This document shows, in pieces, positions 21,952 to 33,569 of a stretch of DNA of 64,000 nucleotides (positions are counted from its first letter, which is position 1; each line of letters begins with the position of its first letter). Where the stretch lies: NCBI GenBank assembly GCA_963682025.1, contig OY821517.1, forward strand, positions 107,312,972-107,376,971. The letters are read 5' to 3'. The position numbers and the translations under genes were made by a program. The notes below the pieces were generated by a model that had not been told where the DNA came from, made no database searches, and saw only the letters and a program-made list of their open reading frames with translations. Source of the stretch: Cordilura impudica. Taxonomy: Eukaryota > Arthropoda > Insecta > Diptera > Scathophagidae.

Positions 21952-22955
21952 TTATTAAGTTTTTGGGACTAAGATAGTCTTGTTGCTTAAAACAACCTCA
22001 AGAGAACACATTCTAAGGAAACAAAAAAAAACAGATAACTTTAAAATGAATTTATTTCTCTTGCTGGCATATGATTTAATAGCAAAAAAAAAGACTAAAT
22101 TATTTGCAGCTACATAAACACTTTCCACCTATAAAAATCTATCTGAATATAATTCAGTATAAACTGCGGCTCTTCTCACCTCACTGCCCTAAGCCACTGT
22201 TTTGCCATGAATTCGAATATGTTTTAAATAATTAATTGAACTAGTAAAACACTTTTTTTTTAAATACAACCAAAATTTTATCAGAAGACAAATTATTTAT
22301 TATTATTTGTCTTCTATGAAAATAATAACCATTAAGCTTTCTACGAGTATAACGCATAAAATTTCAATTTCAACATACTTTTCGAGTATAGTCAACATAC
22401 ATAAATGACTAAAAGTATCATGAATATTCTTACTCCTGTTGATGCTATTAAATTCTGAACATCTCAAAGAACAACAATAGTGTATTTTTATTGTTGCACA
22501 AATAAAAGTCAGAAGGAAATGACTAAAAAAAAGTGTAAACATTCATCACTCACAATCAGTTAGGAAGCAAGTAAGTTAGTAGAAGAGCAGAATATTGCCA
22601 GCATATTTTTAAAATAGACGGATATACATCAAGGATACAATATCACTTCTTTTATTGAAATTCATATTTCATGTATATTGCTTTACATCTTTATTAAAAT
22701 TTTAACAAATTACTTATATTCAGGATTTGATACAGTCAAACGCACTTTTGATTAAATTTTCCTTAAGTGATCAATTACTGGTGGGTCCAAATTCATAAAG
22801 TTAATATAATTTTTCTAAACGCGGAATAGTATTTTCTACCTCAAAAAGTATTTTGATATAAAACGAATTTTGTCTTTTGGATTTAAGTTTAAACATTGCA
22901 TTAGAATGTTTGTTTGTTTGCCTGATAGTAACTTGTAGCAAGCTACGCGATTGGA
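21952..22955. other. AT-rich stretch without recognisable gene
   Basis: A 79-codon minus-strand frame (22542-22303) rich in Ile, Leu and Phe shows no family motif. Nothing else was identified. Confidence 0.45.
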
Positions 22956-22959
22956 GCGA

Positions 22960-23760
22960 TTTTCCTTATTTTTTTTGATATTTATACCTTCCAATCCAGT
23001 GTGCAGAGGGTAAGTTTGTCATTCCGTTTGTAATAATTAGAAAAAAAATTTTGGACCCCATAAAATATATATATTTGTGATCCTCATAACAATCGGAGTT
23101 GACATAGCGATGTCCGTCTGTCCGTCTGTGGAAATCACGACGACGGCATCAATCGGGCAGCGAGGGTGCTCGTTGATATAAAAACTGATTCACTAACATC
23201 CTGAAAATTTGCTGTTTAAAATCTTCCAAGTCGGTCGATTAGGGCCCGAGATTTGAATGAAGAACTAAAAAAAGTCTTGAAAAATTATAATTTTTTATGT
23301 GGTTCTTGTCACGATCACGCCCTCAATAGGACAGCTAGGGTGATCATTTTTAGTGAGAATAATTCATTAAGTTCATGGGAAGTTTCCTGTTTCCAAAATC
23401 ATTAAAATCTGTGGAACAGGTCCAGGGAAATCTCTGAAAAAGTAAAAAAAAAGAAAGCATGATGTTTCTATATTGTTCTTGTTGTTATTATAAATGTTGC
23501 ATTGTTGTCATAGCTGGACTTGTTGTTTTTGTGGTCAATGTGGTAATAGCATAATAAAAACAATCCCATTGTACATTTTTTTATCAACCCTGGTAGAAAA
23601 ATTTAAAAGTTTCCATTGTTTTGGCATCACTAAAAATTTTTTTTTTATCATTCCTGCCGTTGCCGCAGCCTGCTTGCAAAATTTCAGATCGATTGGGTCA
23701 CGGGAAAGTGGTTAAAATCGATCCAAAATTTGTTCGACAAGCAGAAACTACGAGTTAATA
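22960..23760 (+). mobile_element. DINE-1-like element D
   Basis: Contains AGGGTAAGTTTGTCATTCC, the ATAAAATATATATAT block, then ATGTCCGTCTGTCCGTCTGTG followed by GAAATCACGACGACG. This order is characteristic of DINE-1/mini-me elements in Drosophila and other flies. Its sequence is unrelated in detail to family A. Boundaries are approximate; no terminus was pinned. Confidence 0.65.
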
Positions 23761-24756
23761 AAAGCAAATAATGCAAAATACCTAGTTGTTAATAAAAAAA
23801 AAAAATTTAAATTTAGCAACAAAAAAATTTATGTATTAATATATTTAAAGAGAAAAACACAAAAATAACGTTTGATGTTGTATTTTTTGTGTGTAATATT
23901 TACATATATAAATAATACAAATAATATACATATATTATGTATATGTATGTACATATGTATATCCATAGTAACTGCATGTTAGAAATAAATCGGTATATTA
24001 TTTTATTTACATAAAATTCTGCAATATTTTTTTGTGGGGAAAATACATTTCTTTTGCTTTAACAGAGTGTCACTTCATTTTGCTCAGCGTGACTATGCCG
24101 AAGTAGATGGCGCACAATTTTTGTTCTAATTAGCTTTGCAATAGTTATTTCTATTTTAACATGAATGTCAATATTTTCAACTAGATATCATACAGAACAA
24201 TGTTAAGAGTATACACAGGCTGGTCTTTTATGTCATACGTTTTTTCATTATTCTTTTACAAATATAAATATAAGTTTGGCATATTAACTTTTAATACAGT
24301 TACCGAGTTCATCAATGAGTTTTTTGCTTTCAAAACAGTTCTACATAGTTATATAGAACTATTATACTGATTTACCTACAAAATATCTGATTGAGATTAC
24401 ATCTAATTTTTAAAAATTGTTTATAATTACTAATGCATTATTATTCACAAAAATACAAAATTGCACTTTTTAAATTTTCCATTCAAATTTAAGAAAATAT
24501 CAATTCTAATAAAAACTGGAATTAAAATTTCCAATTATAAATTAGAAAATATAAATTGAATTTCAGAAAATCATATCAAAACGTCGGAAATAATAATTTT
24601 AAATTTAGAAGACATCAATTGCATCTTTAATATATAAATTTTATTCGTTAAACACAAGTTGAAATTCCAAAAAAAAAAAACACCAAATATGTTTACATTT
24701 AAAAATGTTTACATTTAAAAAAATATTGCCATTCAGGAGAAATTAATAACTTTTCA
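23761..24756. other. AT-rich spacer
   Basis: No gene recognised. Alternating ATGTATATG runs occur near 23900-23965. Confidence 0.45.
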
Positions 24757-25345
24757 GTACCGCGATTCAGTAACATCTTTTAACGATAGTCCAATCGTTA
24801 AAAAAAGAAAATTGCAAAATTATCAGTAAAATTTTTAAACGATATTCGCTATTGTTAAAGTCAGCTGTTGTTGTTATCTAAACGACAACCAATTTTGTGT
24901 TGTTTATTCAATAGATAAAAACTTAAATTCTTAGGTTGAGATGTCGTCATACATAAACAGAAATCATAAAATAGTGAAAATATATTGCTTTTGTTAAAAA
25001 ACTTTTTTATATAAATAAAAAAATTAAATAGCATATTCAATTCATTATTTCATTTTCAAATAAATAAACAGAAATATTAGTAAACAAAATAAATATATTA
25101 AACATAAACATAAAATCATCCTGTCAAACACGAAGAATTTTGTTTTTTCTATTCTTTGTGTTTTTCGCTTATTTTAACAGAGATGCCACTCGTTTACAAT
25201 TTAAATATATAGAAAAATAGATATGTCGACTGTCGTTAAGATGTATGTACTTAGTGAATTACTTAATCCTTAGTGCAAAAAACAATAGCTGTCGATATAT
25301 TTTGCGATTGTCGGATCGTTGAAACTTACAGAATCGCACTACAGA
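24757..25345. mobile_element. Candidate small inverted-repeat element (MITE)
   Basis: The left end reads CAGTACCGCGATTCAGTAAC with AACGATAGTCCAATCG inside. The right end, reversed, reads CTGTAGTGCGATTCTGTAAG with AACGATCCGACAATCG. About 25 of 40 positions agree. The interior is AT-rich and non-coding. CAG-type ends would suit a hAT-derived MITE, but no 8-bp target duplication is visible. Confidence 0.4.
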
Positions 25346-26062
25346 AAACATTTATTTAAATTCAGTGAATTTTAGAAAACCTCAAATGATATTTAAGAAT
25401 TGCTAACATAAAAATTGTTACATAAATAAACGCAATTTGATGAGAATGTTATTTATGTATAAATTTTCACAATTTTTCTGGATGAAAATTTGAAGTTTTT
25501 CAGAAAATAAAGATAACAAATTATTTTATTTAAAATGTTTGGGACTTTTCGTTTTTTGCGTTTGGCATCCCTAATTTGATTATTTATTACTATAAATTTA
25601 TTCTCTATGTTTTCAAAATATGGCAAAATTTTAATAAAAAAGTTGAGAGAGCTTTTTTTTTTTTTGTTATTATTTTGTTACTCCATCCGCCCTATATGGC
25701 CACAATGAAGAAATATTTGGCCAGTTAAAAGAAACTATACACCCATCTCCAATTAGCACGATTTAATGCATATAGACACCCTACACAACCATTGCCTTTG
25801 CAATGGAGGTTAGGGCGAGCTATTTAATTACCAATAACTAAATTAAACGAGAAGTTATGTCATATAACCGGAAACGCATGCATATAGGTATACAACCTAA
25901 ATGCGTGGCGATCAGTAACCACGATGATAAAAAAGCAAATACCGAAATAAATCTTAAATAATAAAAAAGACGAAAACAAACCCAACGAATTTTCTGAAAT
26001 AATTTGGTATTAAGTTTAACAAATTGTTTACTTTTTCCAATATTTTGTTTATATTTATTATC
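25346..26062. other. AT-rich spacer with one GC-balanced block
   Basis: Nothing coding recognised. A less AT-rich block at about 25680-25920 (CATCCGCCCTATATGGCC to CGTGGCGATCAG) may be an old repeat. I cannot assign it. Confidence 0.4.
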
Positions 26063-26131
26063 AATACTCAGACCGAGGTGGAGGGTATCAAAGATTCGGC
26101 ACAGCCGAATTTAACACTCTTACTTGTTTTT
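26063..26131 (+). mobile_element. Isolated HINE 3' terminus
   Basis: GGAGGGTATCAAAGA, then hairpin TTCGGC-ACA-GCCGAA (26095-26109), then TTTAACACTCTTACTTGTTTT. This hairpin-plus-CTTGTTTT ending is common to DINE/HINE elements of flies and matches the design of family A ends with a different hairpin. The rest of the element is missing. Confidence 0.6.
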
Positions 26132-26760
26132 GTAAACGTTGTACCTCACATGCAAATTGAAGTTTTAATATCATATATATTGAGTACTACAACGCCGACA
26201 CCTTTACAAATTTATGTGAGGTTACCTGTTATTATTGTTAATAAGCATGCCGACGTAGAAGTGGGCGTAGCATTTTCCATACAAAAAAATTATTAAATAT
26301 CATATATCACGAGTACTGTGACAGATAGAGTTTTGAAGTTTTGTCCGAGATCTTCCATTGTTAATGTGAGTAGTCGAACAAAAATGGGTGGGATGGACTT
26401 GGCAGCCCCCATGGTGAGAGACTTTAGCTTTTGCGTGAGCTCATAAGTTATTGATGTGATTAGTTTAACAAATAATGGGCATGATCGAAGCATTGGGCGT
26501 GGCACCGACCATACAAAGTAAATATATAATATAATATAGCTTGGCTACTAAAATAGAAGAAGGCTTTACACTTCGTACGGGTCCATTCGTATATTAGATT
26601 TGAGATTCTTAGCGAGTTCATAACTTAAGAAACAATGTGATTAGTCGTGAAAAATATGGGCGGAATCGCCCAACTACAAAAATAGCCAAAAGCAAAAATC
26701 ACCAAAACCGAAATTCGCGAAATACAAAAAATTCCTAACGAATATTGGTTTTCTTTTTTT
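26132..26760 (+). repeat. Helitron family B internal repeats, fragment B4
   Basis: Four or five diverged units with ATATCATATAT..GAGTACT, GTGGGCGTAGCATTTTCC, AAAAATGGGTGGGATGG and GGGCGTGGCACC boxes. It ends in the AAAATCGC/AAAATAGCC-type low-complexity tail also seen after B1. No terminus is preserved. Confidence 0.6.
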
Positions 26761-26767
26761 AATAAAA

Positions 26768-27563
26768 GCAAGTAGGAAAATTATAGTCGATCTAGACCGA
26801 CTATACAATACCCTATACCATGCGTTTAGAGACCCTATCTCTTAGGTCCAACTAATTAGAGATAGAAAATAAGCATAAACCAAATGTGAGTGGGATTTTT
26901 ATTAATTTTTTGGCTGCAGATATGAAAAAGTTCATATCTATATGGGCACTAGGCCTAAAAATGCACCAATTCTGACCATGTTTGGTAAAGTCTCTTGTAT
27001 TTTGCAAAAATATATACAAACAAAATTTGAGAAGAATCTGTGCAATATTTTTGTTTTTTGATAGATTTAAGTGAAGATCGGGAAGCAGCTCTATATGGGG
27101 CCTATGACTAAGAGTTGTCCCAGGGATCATTTTGTACTACTCATTAGTGGATGTAATAAACGCATACAAACCCAATTTGAGTAATATCTATATGACAATT
27201 TGGATCTTATGGCAATTTATGTCGATTTCATAGGGGTCATTTGTATATGGACTAGGTCTGATCATGAACCGGTTTTCACAAATTTCAACAGCGTTCATTG
27301 AATGGCCGATAAAAGCTTATGTGCCAAATTTCATTATAATATATTCATATTTGCGACCTGCAGATTAATTACAAGGTTTACATGGACACACAGACGGACG
27401 GACGGACGGACGGAAGGACGGACATCGTTAAATCGAATCAGTTAATTAGTGATTCTGATCCGATCGGTATAATAAAAGATGGGTCTAGGTTAAATATTTT
27501 TGGTACTTACAAACAGCAGCACAAGGTCATTATACCCAAATCACATATTGGTATAGGTTATAA
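26768..27563 (-). mobile_element. HINE family A, reverse copy A3
   Basis: The left edge reverses the 3' end (CAAGTAGGAAAATTATAGTC plus the palindrome with one change). The right edge reverses TATAACCTATACC. A (GGAC)n tract interrupted by GGAAGGAC lies near 27394-27422. Similar AAAATCGCG..CAAAAATT and GAATATTG(A/G)TTTTCTTT blocks lie on both sides, so it sits inside repeat-derived sequence. Confidence 0.8.
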
Positions 27564-27618
27564 TCACCAATACCAAAAATCGCGAAAAACAAAAATTGCC
27601 AAATGAATATTGATTTTC

Positions 27619-27962
27619 TTTCAATGGTGCGTGATAGAGAAGAAGAAAGCATATATTCCAAAAATTCAAAACTACACTGTATTCTTAATCGGACCGAGTT
27701 CTGGCATTTCATCCATCATCAGCGATTTATTGAGCATTGTGAAATTTGTTATGTTATAATTGAATAGATTGTTTCTTTATGATATTTTGCTACTTAAGGC
27801 GGCTGTTTTGAACCATGAACCACATACACTCGTACTTTCACTTTTTTTGGTCAGCGCTTTAACAAACTCATCTAAAGTCAGGCCTACGAGCAGTGCAGTG
27901 TGGTCAGAATCAGTTTTCATACCATACAGCTTTTACTTCGTATTAATTTCAGAAGATACAAT
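27619..27962 (-). mobile_element. Hammerhead-bearing element E1 (one arm plus part of centre)
   Basis: Starts TTCAATGGTGCGTGATAG and follows element E2 (37084-37654) through the left arm, then through part of its central segment in reversed order (about 27830-27950 matches E2 around 37375-37465). Only one arm is present. E1 supplies a second, independent copy of the hammerhead-containing arm. Confidence 0.55.
27687..27727 (-). ncRNA. Degenerate hammerhead motif in E1
   Basis: Minus strand: AATCG, CTGATGA, T, GGAT-GAAA-TGCC, A, GAAC, TCGGT, C, CGATT. Stem I (AATCG/CGATT) and CUGAUGA are perfect. GAAA has become GAAC and stem II has two mismatches, so this copy is probably inactive. Confidence 0.5.
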
Positions 27963-28874
27963 TGATATTGATTTTCTTTTTTAACTTTCATACTTTAGGA
28001 TAAACAATATATTATTTTTTTTTATTTTTTTTTCTTTTGAGAGATCTAGCACTAAATATGTTCGTCACGTTAAAGAAGTATATTGTATTGAGAAAAGAAA
28101 TGGTTGATGTTTTTTTTTTGTTTTCATCCCACCCATTCATAAGTCGCACCCCCCCACACACTTACAATACATTCGTTATTTTTTAATCAACAACAAAAAT
28201 ATTCACTAGAAATAAGTTTTATGGCAAAATAACGTTTGTGGGCTAGTAATTTTATATATTTTCGAGTCACTTGTATATATATATCACCCTACCTATAAGA
28301 GTAAATAGTAAAGAATTCTGAAAGAGACTGTTGTGAAGAGTAACTAATACTGGAAAAAATCTTCCACTTTCTACTCAAGTGTATGGAAATATAGTCTTCC
28401 GATATCGCATCGGTTCCTTTAAAGGTAGTCAACTCAGAATTTTTAAATTTTCACTTTTTTTTAGAAAACATATCTACCTACTGTAAAAAATTTCATCATT
28501 TGCTCTAATCTTTCGCCAAAAAAAGAAAACAGTTTCGTCCCTCTTTGCGATATAAGAGTGACTTCTTTAAAATCAACTAAAGAGACATATTTTGAGTTGT
28601 CCCCCAAAAACTTCTCATTTTTCAATAAACACTACAAAAAAATTGCAAAAACAACCACTGCTGTATATTTATTATTCGCATTTCTCTACAATGAAACAAC
28701 CCTGATTAATTTTTATAGTAATTATTAAAAAAATCAATTTTCGCCTCTACTGAAAATTTGTAAACCCCCTCTTTGTTGACCCCCTCTAGAGGAACCAGTG
28801 CGATATATATGTTTGATGTATATTTAAAAAAAAAATTTCAAGAAAAATTTAAAAAAGATAAATAGTATTTCAGT
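27963..28874. other. AT-rich spacer
   Basis: No gene recognised. C-rich CGCACCCCCCCACAC at about 28145 and a TATATATATATCACCC block near 28270 are the only visible features. Confidence 0.45.
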
Positions 28875-28998
28875 TTGAATAAATACGGAGATTGTGTTTT
28901 CAAAATTTCAAAGCATTCCGGCATACATGGTGGGGTATTGGAACAGCTACTCGAAATAGATCGGAAATTGTTGCATATTGTAAAGCAAGAATGTAGTT
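28875..28998 (+). pseudogene. Possible Helitron helicase scrap
   Basis: Open frame reading NKYGDCVFKISKHSGIHGG, then VLEQLLEIDRKLLHIVKQECS, ending where HINE A5 begins. It recalls NENAVCNIKKHSGMAKVLQKCS in the Helitron helicase relic at 60.9-61.1 kb (shared C-x2-I-KHSG, VLxxxxx and CS). The likeness is short and may be chance. Confidence 0.35.
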
Positions 28999-29520
28999 AT
29001 ACCTATACAACTATGTGGTTTGGATATAATGACTTTGTGTTGCTGTTTATAACTACCAAAAATGTTTCACCTAGACCCATCTTTTATCATACCGATCGAC
29101 TCAGAATCACGTTCTTGGTCGATTTATCGATGTCAGTCCGTCAGTCTGTCCGTCTGTGTGTCGATGAAAAACTTGTAATCAAACTACAGGACGCAAATAC
29201 TAATATATTTTGACGAAACTTAGTATATAAGCTTTTATCGGTAATAGAATAGATGCTGTGGAAATTGGCGGAATTCGGTTCATGTTCAGACCTAGTCCCC
29301 ATACAAATGAAATGGACATAAATTGCCATAAGATCCAAATTATCATATATATCTCAGTTAAATTGGGTTTGTATGTATTTGTTACATTCATTAATCAGTA
29401 GTCCAAAAATAACCCCTATAAGACGATTCTTAGTCATAGGCACCAGATAGAGCTGCTCCCCATACTTTACTTAAATCTATCAAAATCAAAATATTAGACA
29501 GATTTTTTTCATATTCGACA
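28999..29520 (+). mobile_element. HINE family A, 3'-truncated copy A5
   Basis: Starts TATACCTATACAACTATG and carries a GTC-rich tract with substitutions (GTCAGTCCGTCAGTCTGTCC). It follows the family to about the AAATCTATCAAAATCAAAATATT block, then stops; the palindromic 3' end is lost. Diverged more than A1, A2, A6 and A7. Confidence 0.7.
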
Positions 29521-30577
29521 GTATTTATTTAAACTGCTCTGACCAAAATTGGTAAATTGTTTCGACGCTATATTACTACTCGACTAATATTAACCACTTT
29601 CTAAACATATGTGGCAAACTATGCTCTTATTTGTAGCTTGATAATATTTTCATGAAAGTTATCAGGTAATTATTTAAAAAAATTTTGTGTCTCTTCGAGC
29701 TCTATATACAAAGAGAATATTGCCTTCAAGATTCGGTGTTTCCGCCAAATATTTAAGCTTGGATGAACTACTACTACCAAAAACATAAGAATAAATATAC
29801 TTATTTCATATATATAATTCACTCACCGCAATAGACCGTATCCATAGATGACACCTGCATGTCAATGTCCGTTTACATGTCACGGAGGTGGGTAACCTAT
29901 TTATTTATTGAATAGGGAAGTTTTACCACACCCGCCTTCATATCATATGAAGACACCAAGATTGGATCAATTCGTGGTTATCTTTCAAAAATGAAACTTT
30001 CTTCTGATTCGGTATCCGTATGTTGCCGTGCAGATGCTAACAGGTAGTGGCATGCGATGGATAATGCTTAGAAAAAAAGGTTCCTTTCTTTCACAATAAA
30101 TGCTCTATTATTGATTTATTTTCAAAAAATTATTCATAAAAAATTTTCATTTCCACTTTGATACATATAATAGTTATTGAACATATATTATTTTATTAAC
30201 TTTCTTATAAATATAGATATAAACATAAACATATTATTTGTTATAGTTTTTATTTTAGCCTCCGCAACATTCCTCATTTTCTCTCACTTTATTGCTAGTT
30301 GCACATGAAATTATTTGTTGATTACCTTGCGAATATGAATAAGTTATATTTTGCTTGGTTTCTATTGAAAAAAAAAAAAAATAATAATAACCCTGCAGGA
30401 AGCCTGGGGTCAAGTGTCGCCAAGTCACCACTTTTGTCTACTATTGTGTTGACATTGTCAACTAAGCGTCTACACTATTTACATTGCTTTATCTGTCAAA
30501 AAATTTTTCATAGATAAGTTGGGAGTTCTGCTTCTTCTTGAATTCTGTAGTTTTGTTTGAAAACCGCGTGGTTGTAT
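29521..30577. other. Unassigned stretch
   Basis: No family motif found. The part at about 29830-30060 is less AT-rich, but its frames on both strands are stop-ridden. Confidence 0.4.
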
Positions 30578-31184
30578 GAATGTTGTAAAGCAACATATAG
30601 AAAAATTGAATATAAAAGCTAAATAAAAATATATTTTACTAGCTGTTTTTACCCGGTCTTGCCCGGGATAAAAACGCCTTTGTCTTGAAAAATGGTTCAC
30701 TATGCTTACCATGCGCTGAGTACTTAGTTCCCAATGAACAAATTCCGCAATAAAATGAACTTTCTCCCCAAAAATTTGTATGGGCAGTAAATTCATTTTT
30801 ATTTCAATTCAAATTTTTTAATTTTTTAATTTAGAAGTTTTTTATAAGATGCTGCAGCAAAAATGTTTCAAAAATAATCTGCGAAACCGCTTTAAATTTT
30901 TGTTTTTTTTAGTTTATTTATAAACATCAAATATAACGGAATCGTTTGCAAATTAAAGGAGTTAGAACTTTTTAAAATTGAACTACTTCATTCAATAAGT
31001 GATCGTCATTGAGCAGAGAAGTCAAATTCATAGAAGTTTCAAAAATGAAAAACTTATGCGACGTTTAAAATTGTGCCGCAAGGTTTCTTTAAGCAACTGC
31101 TTATAGTATAACTATGTGAGGCCTATTTTGATCAACAGGTCATTATTTCACATACGTAGATAAAATTTATCATAAGACTTTTCA

Positions 31185-31935
31185 CTGAGCTGTGTTCCGC
31201 GAGCGAGTCGAGTCAGCTTCAGCGCGTTTGGCAGCCACACCCCTGCTGCCGAGCAGTTGTTGTCCACTTATTTTAATCGTCAAAATATATTTTTCAGATC
31301 ATTCCGATATTTTAGCTGAGCTGTGTTCCGAGAACGCGTCGCGTCTGCGTCCGCGCGCCGCATCTCGCGTTTGCCGGCTACACCCGTGCTGCCGCGCAGT
31401 TCTCGTTAACTTATTTTAATCGTCAAAATATATTTTCAGATCATTGCGATATTTTAGCTGAGCTGTGTTCCGCGAGCGCGTCGCGTCCGCATCCGTCACG
31501 TCAGCATCCGCGCGCCCCTTCTACTACTACTACCCGTGCTGCCGCGAAGTTCTCATTAACTTATTGTACTCGCTAAAATATATTTTTAAGATCATTGCGA
31601 TATTTTAGCTGAGATGTGTTCCGAGAGCGCGTCGCGTCCGCATCCGTCGCGTCCGTATCCATCGCGTCCGCTTCCGCGCGCCACTTCCTCGCGTTTGGCA
31701 GCTACTACTCGTACTGCCACGCAGTTCTCGTTAACTTATTTTTATCGCCAAAATATATTTTTAAGATTATTGCGATATATTAGCTGAGCTGTGTTCCGCG
31801 AGGGCGTCGCCACACTTGTGCTGCCGCGCAGTTGTTGCCAAATTATTTTTATTGTCAAAATATATTTTTTAAGATCATTCCGATATTCTAGTTAAGCTGT
31901 GTTCCCTATGCGCGTAGCTTCCGCGCGCCGAAATG
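31185..31935. repeat. GC-rich tandem array in Helitron C1
   Basis: Units begin AGCTGTGTTCCGCGAGCG at about 31190, 31316, 31458, 31611, 31785 and 31895, so the period varies from about 110 to 175 bp. Each holds a CpG-dense part with GCGTCCGCATCCG sub-repeats and TGCTGCCGCGCAGTT, then an AT-rich part with TCGTCAAAATATATTTT. Unit length changes mainly through the inner CGTCCGNNTCCGT sub-repeats. These are the most CpG-rich bases of the window. Confidence 0.85.
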
Positions 31936-32159
31936 ATGCTATTGAAAAGAATACTTATTTTAAATGCGTTTATTGTAGGACATATATTGAGAGCAGCATG
32001 CAAAGTTTCACTAAAATAAATATTTAACAAAATTCATTAAATAAAAATATGTAAAAATTTAGGAGTGAACTTGTTTAGTAAGTTAACTTTTTATTTCTTT
32101 TTAAAAAAAAATGAGGAATTTGTTCATTTGATTTGGCGACCTTTTTTTAAATTTTCTGA

Positions 32160-32890
32160 ATTTGTTCACCGTGAAGTTATTACCGTGTAAACCAAATTTC
32201 AGAGAAATCTGTTGAAAAATACAAATTTGTATAGGGAAAAAATATACCACACAAAAAAAAAATTAATTTTATATGAAAAGTGGGCATAAAGTAGGCATGG
32301 TGGGTAAAAATCATATGGCGACCGTCCTTGGAATATGTACTAAATTTCGGAGAAAGCCGCTGAAAGATAAAAATAACTATAACGAACAAATATACCAAAA
32401 AACAAGAAATGAATTTTGCAAAAATGTGAGCGTAAAGGTAAGTGTAGCAAGAAAGATATATAATTCAACCTCCGCTGGAGTAGAGAGAACACGTTTTCCA
32501 AATTTCAGAGAAAGCCATTGAAAAATAAAAGTTTGTATAACAATCAAACAAAGAAACAAATAAAAGGAAAAAATAAATTTTATATACATTCATAGTGGGC
32601 GCAAAGTAGGCATGGCCTGTAAGGGGCATATGGAGACCTTCTCTGGAGTATAGAGATCGTGTGTATCAAATTTCAGAGACATCCCTTCAAAAATAAAGAT
32701 TTCTATAGTGAACAAATATACCAAAAAACAGAAAATGAATTGTATACAAAAAGTGGGCGTAAAAGTAGGCGTGGCCGACACGAAGCATATGGCGACCTTT
32801 CGCGGAGTACGGAGATTGTGTGTACCAAATTTCAGAGAAATCCGTTGCAAAACAAAAATTTTTATAGCGGTCAAACAAACAAACAAAATG
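32160..32890. repeat. ~170-200-bp tandem repeats in Helitron C1
   Basis: About five units share CCAAATTTCAGAGAAA, an (A/C)AAACAAA tract, AGTGGGCGTAAAGTAGGC and CATATGGCGACC. The hydrophobic minus-strand frames over this array arise from the repeat and recur in copy C2. Confidence 0.75.
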
Positions 32891-33123
32891 AATTTTATAT
32901 ATAGATAATAAATCAAAGAAAAAATATTATAAATAAACGAAGTTATAGAAGAAAAGTGAAAGAACAACCAAATTTGTACTATTATGAAAGTTGTAAAGCA
33001 ACATATGGAAAAATTGAATATAAAAGGTAAATAAAAACATATTTTATAATAAAACAAAGAAAAAACATTATAAATAAACCAAGTTATAGAAGAAAAGTGA
33101 AAGAACAATCTAAATTGTACTAG

Positions 33124-33569
33124 AATCTCTGGTTAGGTTTTCTAACTTAGAAATAATAAGTTAAATCAACAAAACTAGATATTAGTTTAATATTATAATC
33201 TCAGCTAATGAAAAAACCAGCAAAAAATATACTCGTATGATGTTTCACAAAAAATTGCGAAAATTCGCAAAACATAGGGCACGGCTCTGCAAAATTTTTC
33301 AATAAAATTTTATATTTGGAAAAGTAAAGACGCTGGCTGGCCCATATTATTTTTTGAGTTTATCTGTTTTAAAGTGTCTTTCATTTTACTGTTTATAAAT
33401 TAACAGCATTCTATTATAGTTTCTGTTACACTGAGTTCAACATCTTAAATTTAATTACAACAGTGAAAAATTTTATATAGAAAAAATGCAACGCAAAGAA
33501 TTAACAGTAAAAGTAAGCTAATTATTATTTTCCAAATATAAGTTCCTTTAAACATTTTTCGAATATAAA
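33124..33569. other. AT-rich spacer
   Basis: Nothing recognised. Confidence 0.45.

Larger units (their letters stand above)
30639..32904 (-). mobile_element. Helitron family C, copy C1 (reverse)
   Basis: On the minus strand it runs from 5'-TCTATATATAAAATTC at 32904 to a 3' end with hairpin CCCGG-GCAAGA-CCGGG, nine nucleotides and CTAG at 30642-30639, inserted between A and T. TC...CTAG with a subterminal hairpin and A|T insertion is the canonical Helitron signature. There is no Rep/helicase gene, so it is non-autonomous. The inside carries two different tandem arrays (31185-31935 and 32160-32890). The boundaries are confirmed by the empty site in the neighbouring duplicated unit. Confidence 0.9.
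30578..33123 (+). repeat. Two-unit tandem duplication, first unit split by Helitron C1
   Basis: A unit of about 137 bp, AGTTGTAAAGCAACATATGG to AATTGTACTA, lies intact at 32988-33123. Immediately before it is a second copy split in two: 30578-30638 and 32905-32985, with Helitron C1 between. The intact unit shows the uninterrupted site ATTTTA|TAATAAAAC at 33045/33046. Confidence 0.85.

Noticed and set aside
29830..30060. Possible host exon with a GTGAGTG donor on the minus strand
   Set aside because: All three frames upstream of the donor contain stops, and no acceptor or conserved peptide was found.
32590..33108. 172-codon hydrophobic frame on the minus strand
   Set aside because: It covers Helitron C1 repeats and the tandem flank; the same Phe/Leu/Ile-rich peptides recur wherever these repeats recur, and composition follows the AT-rich DNA.
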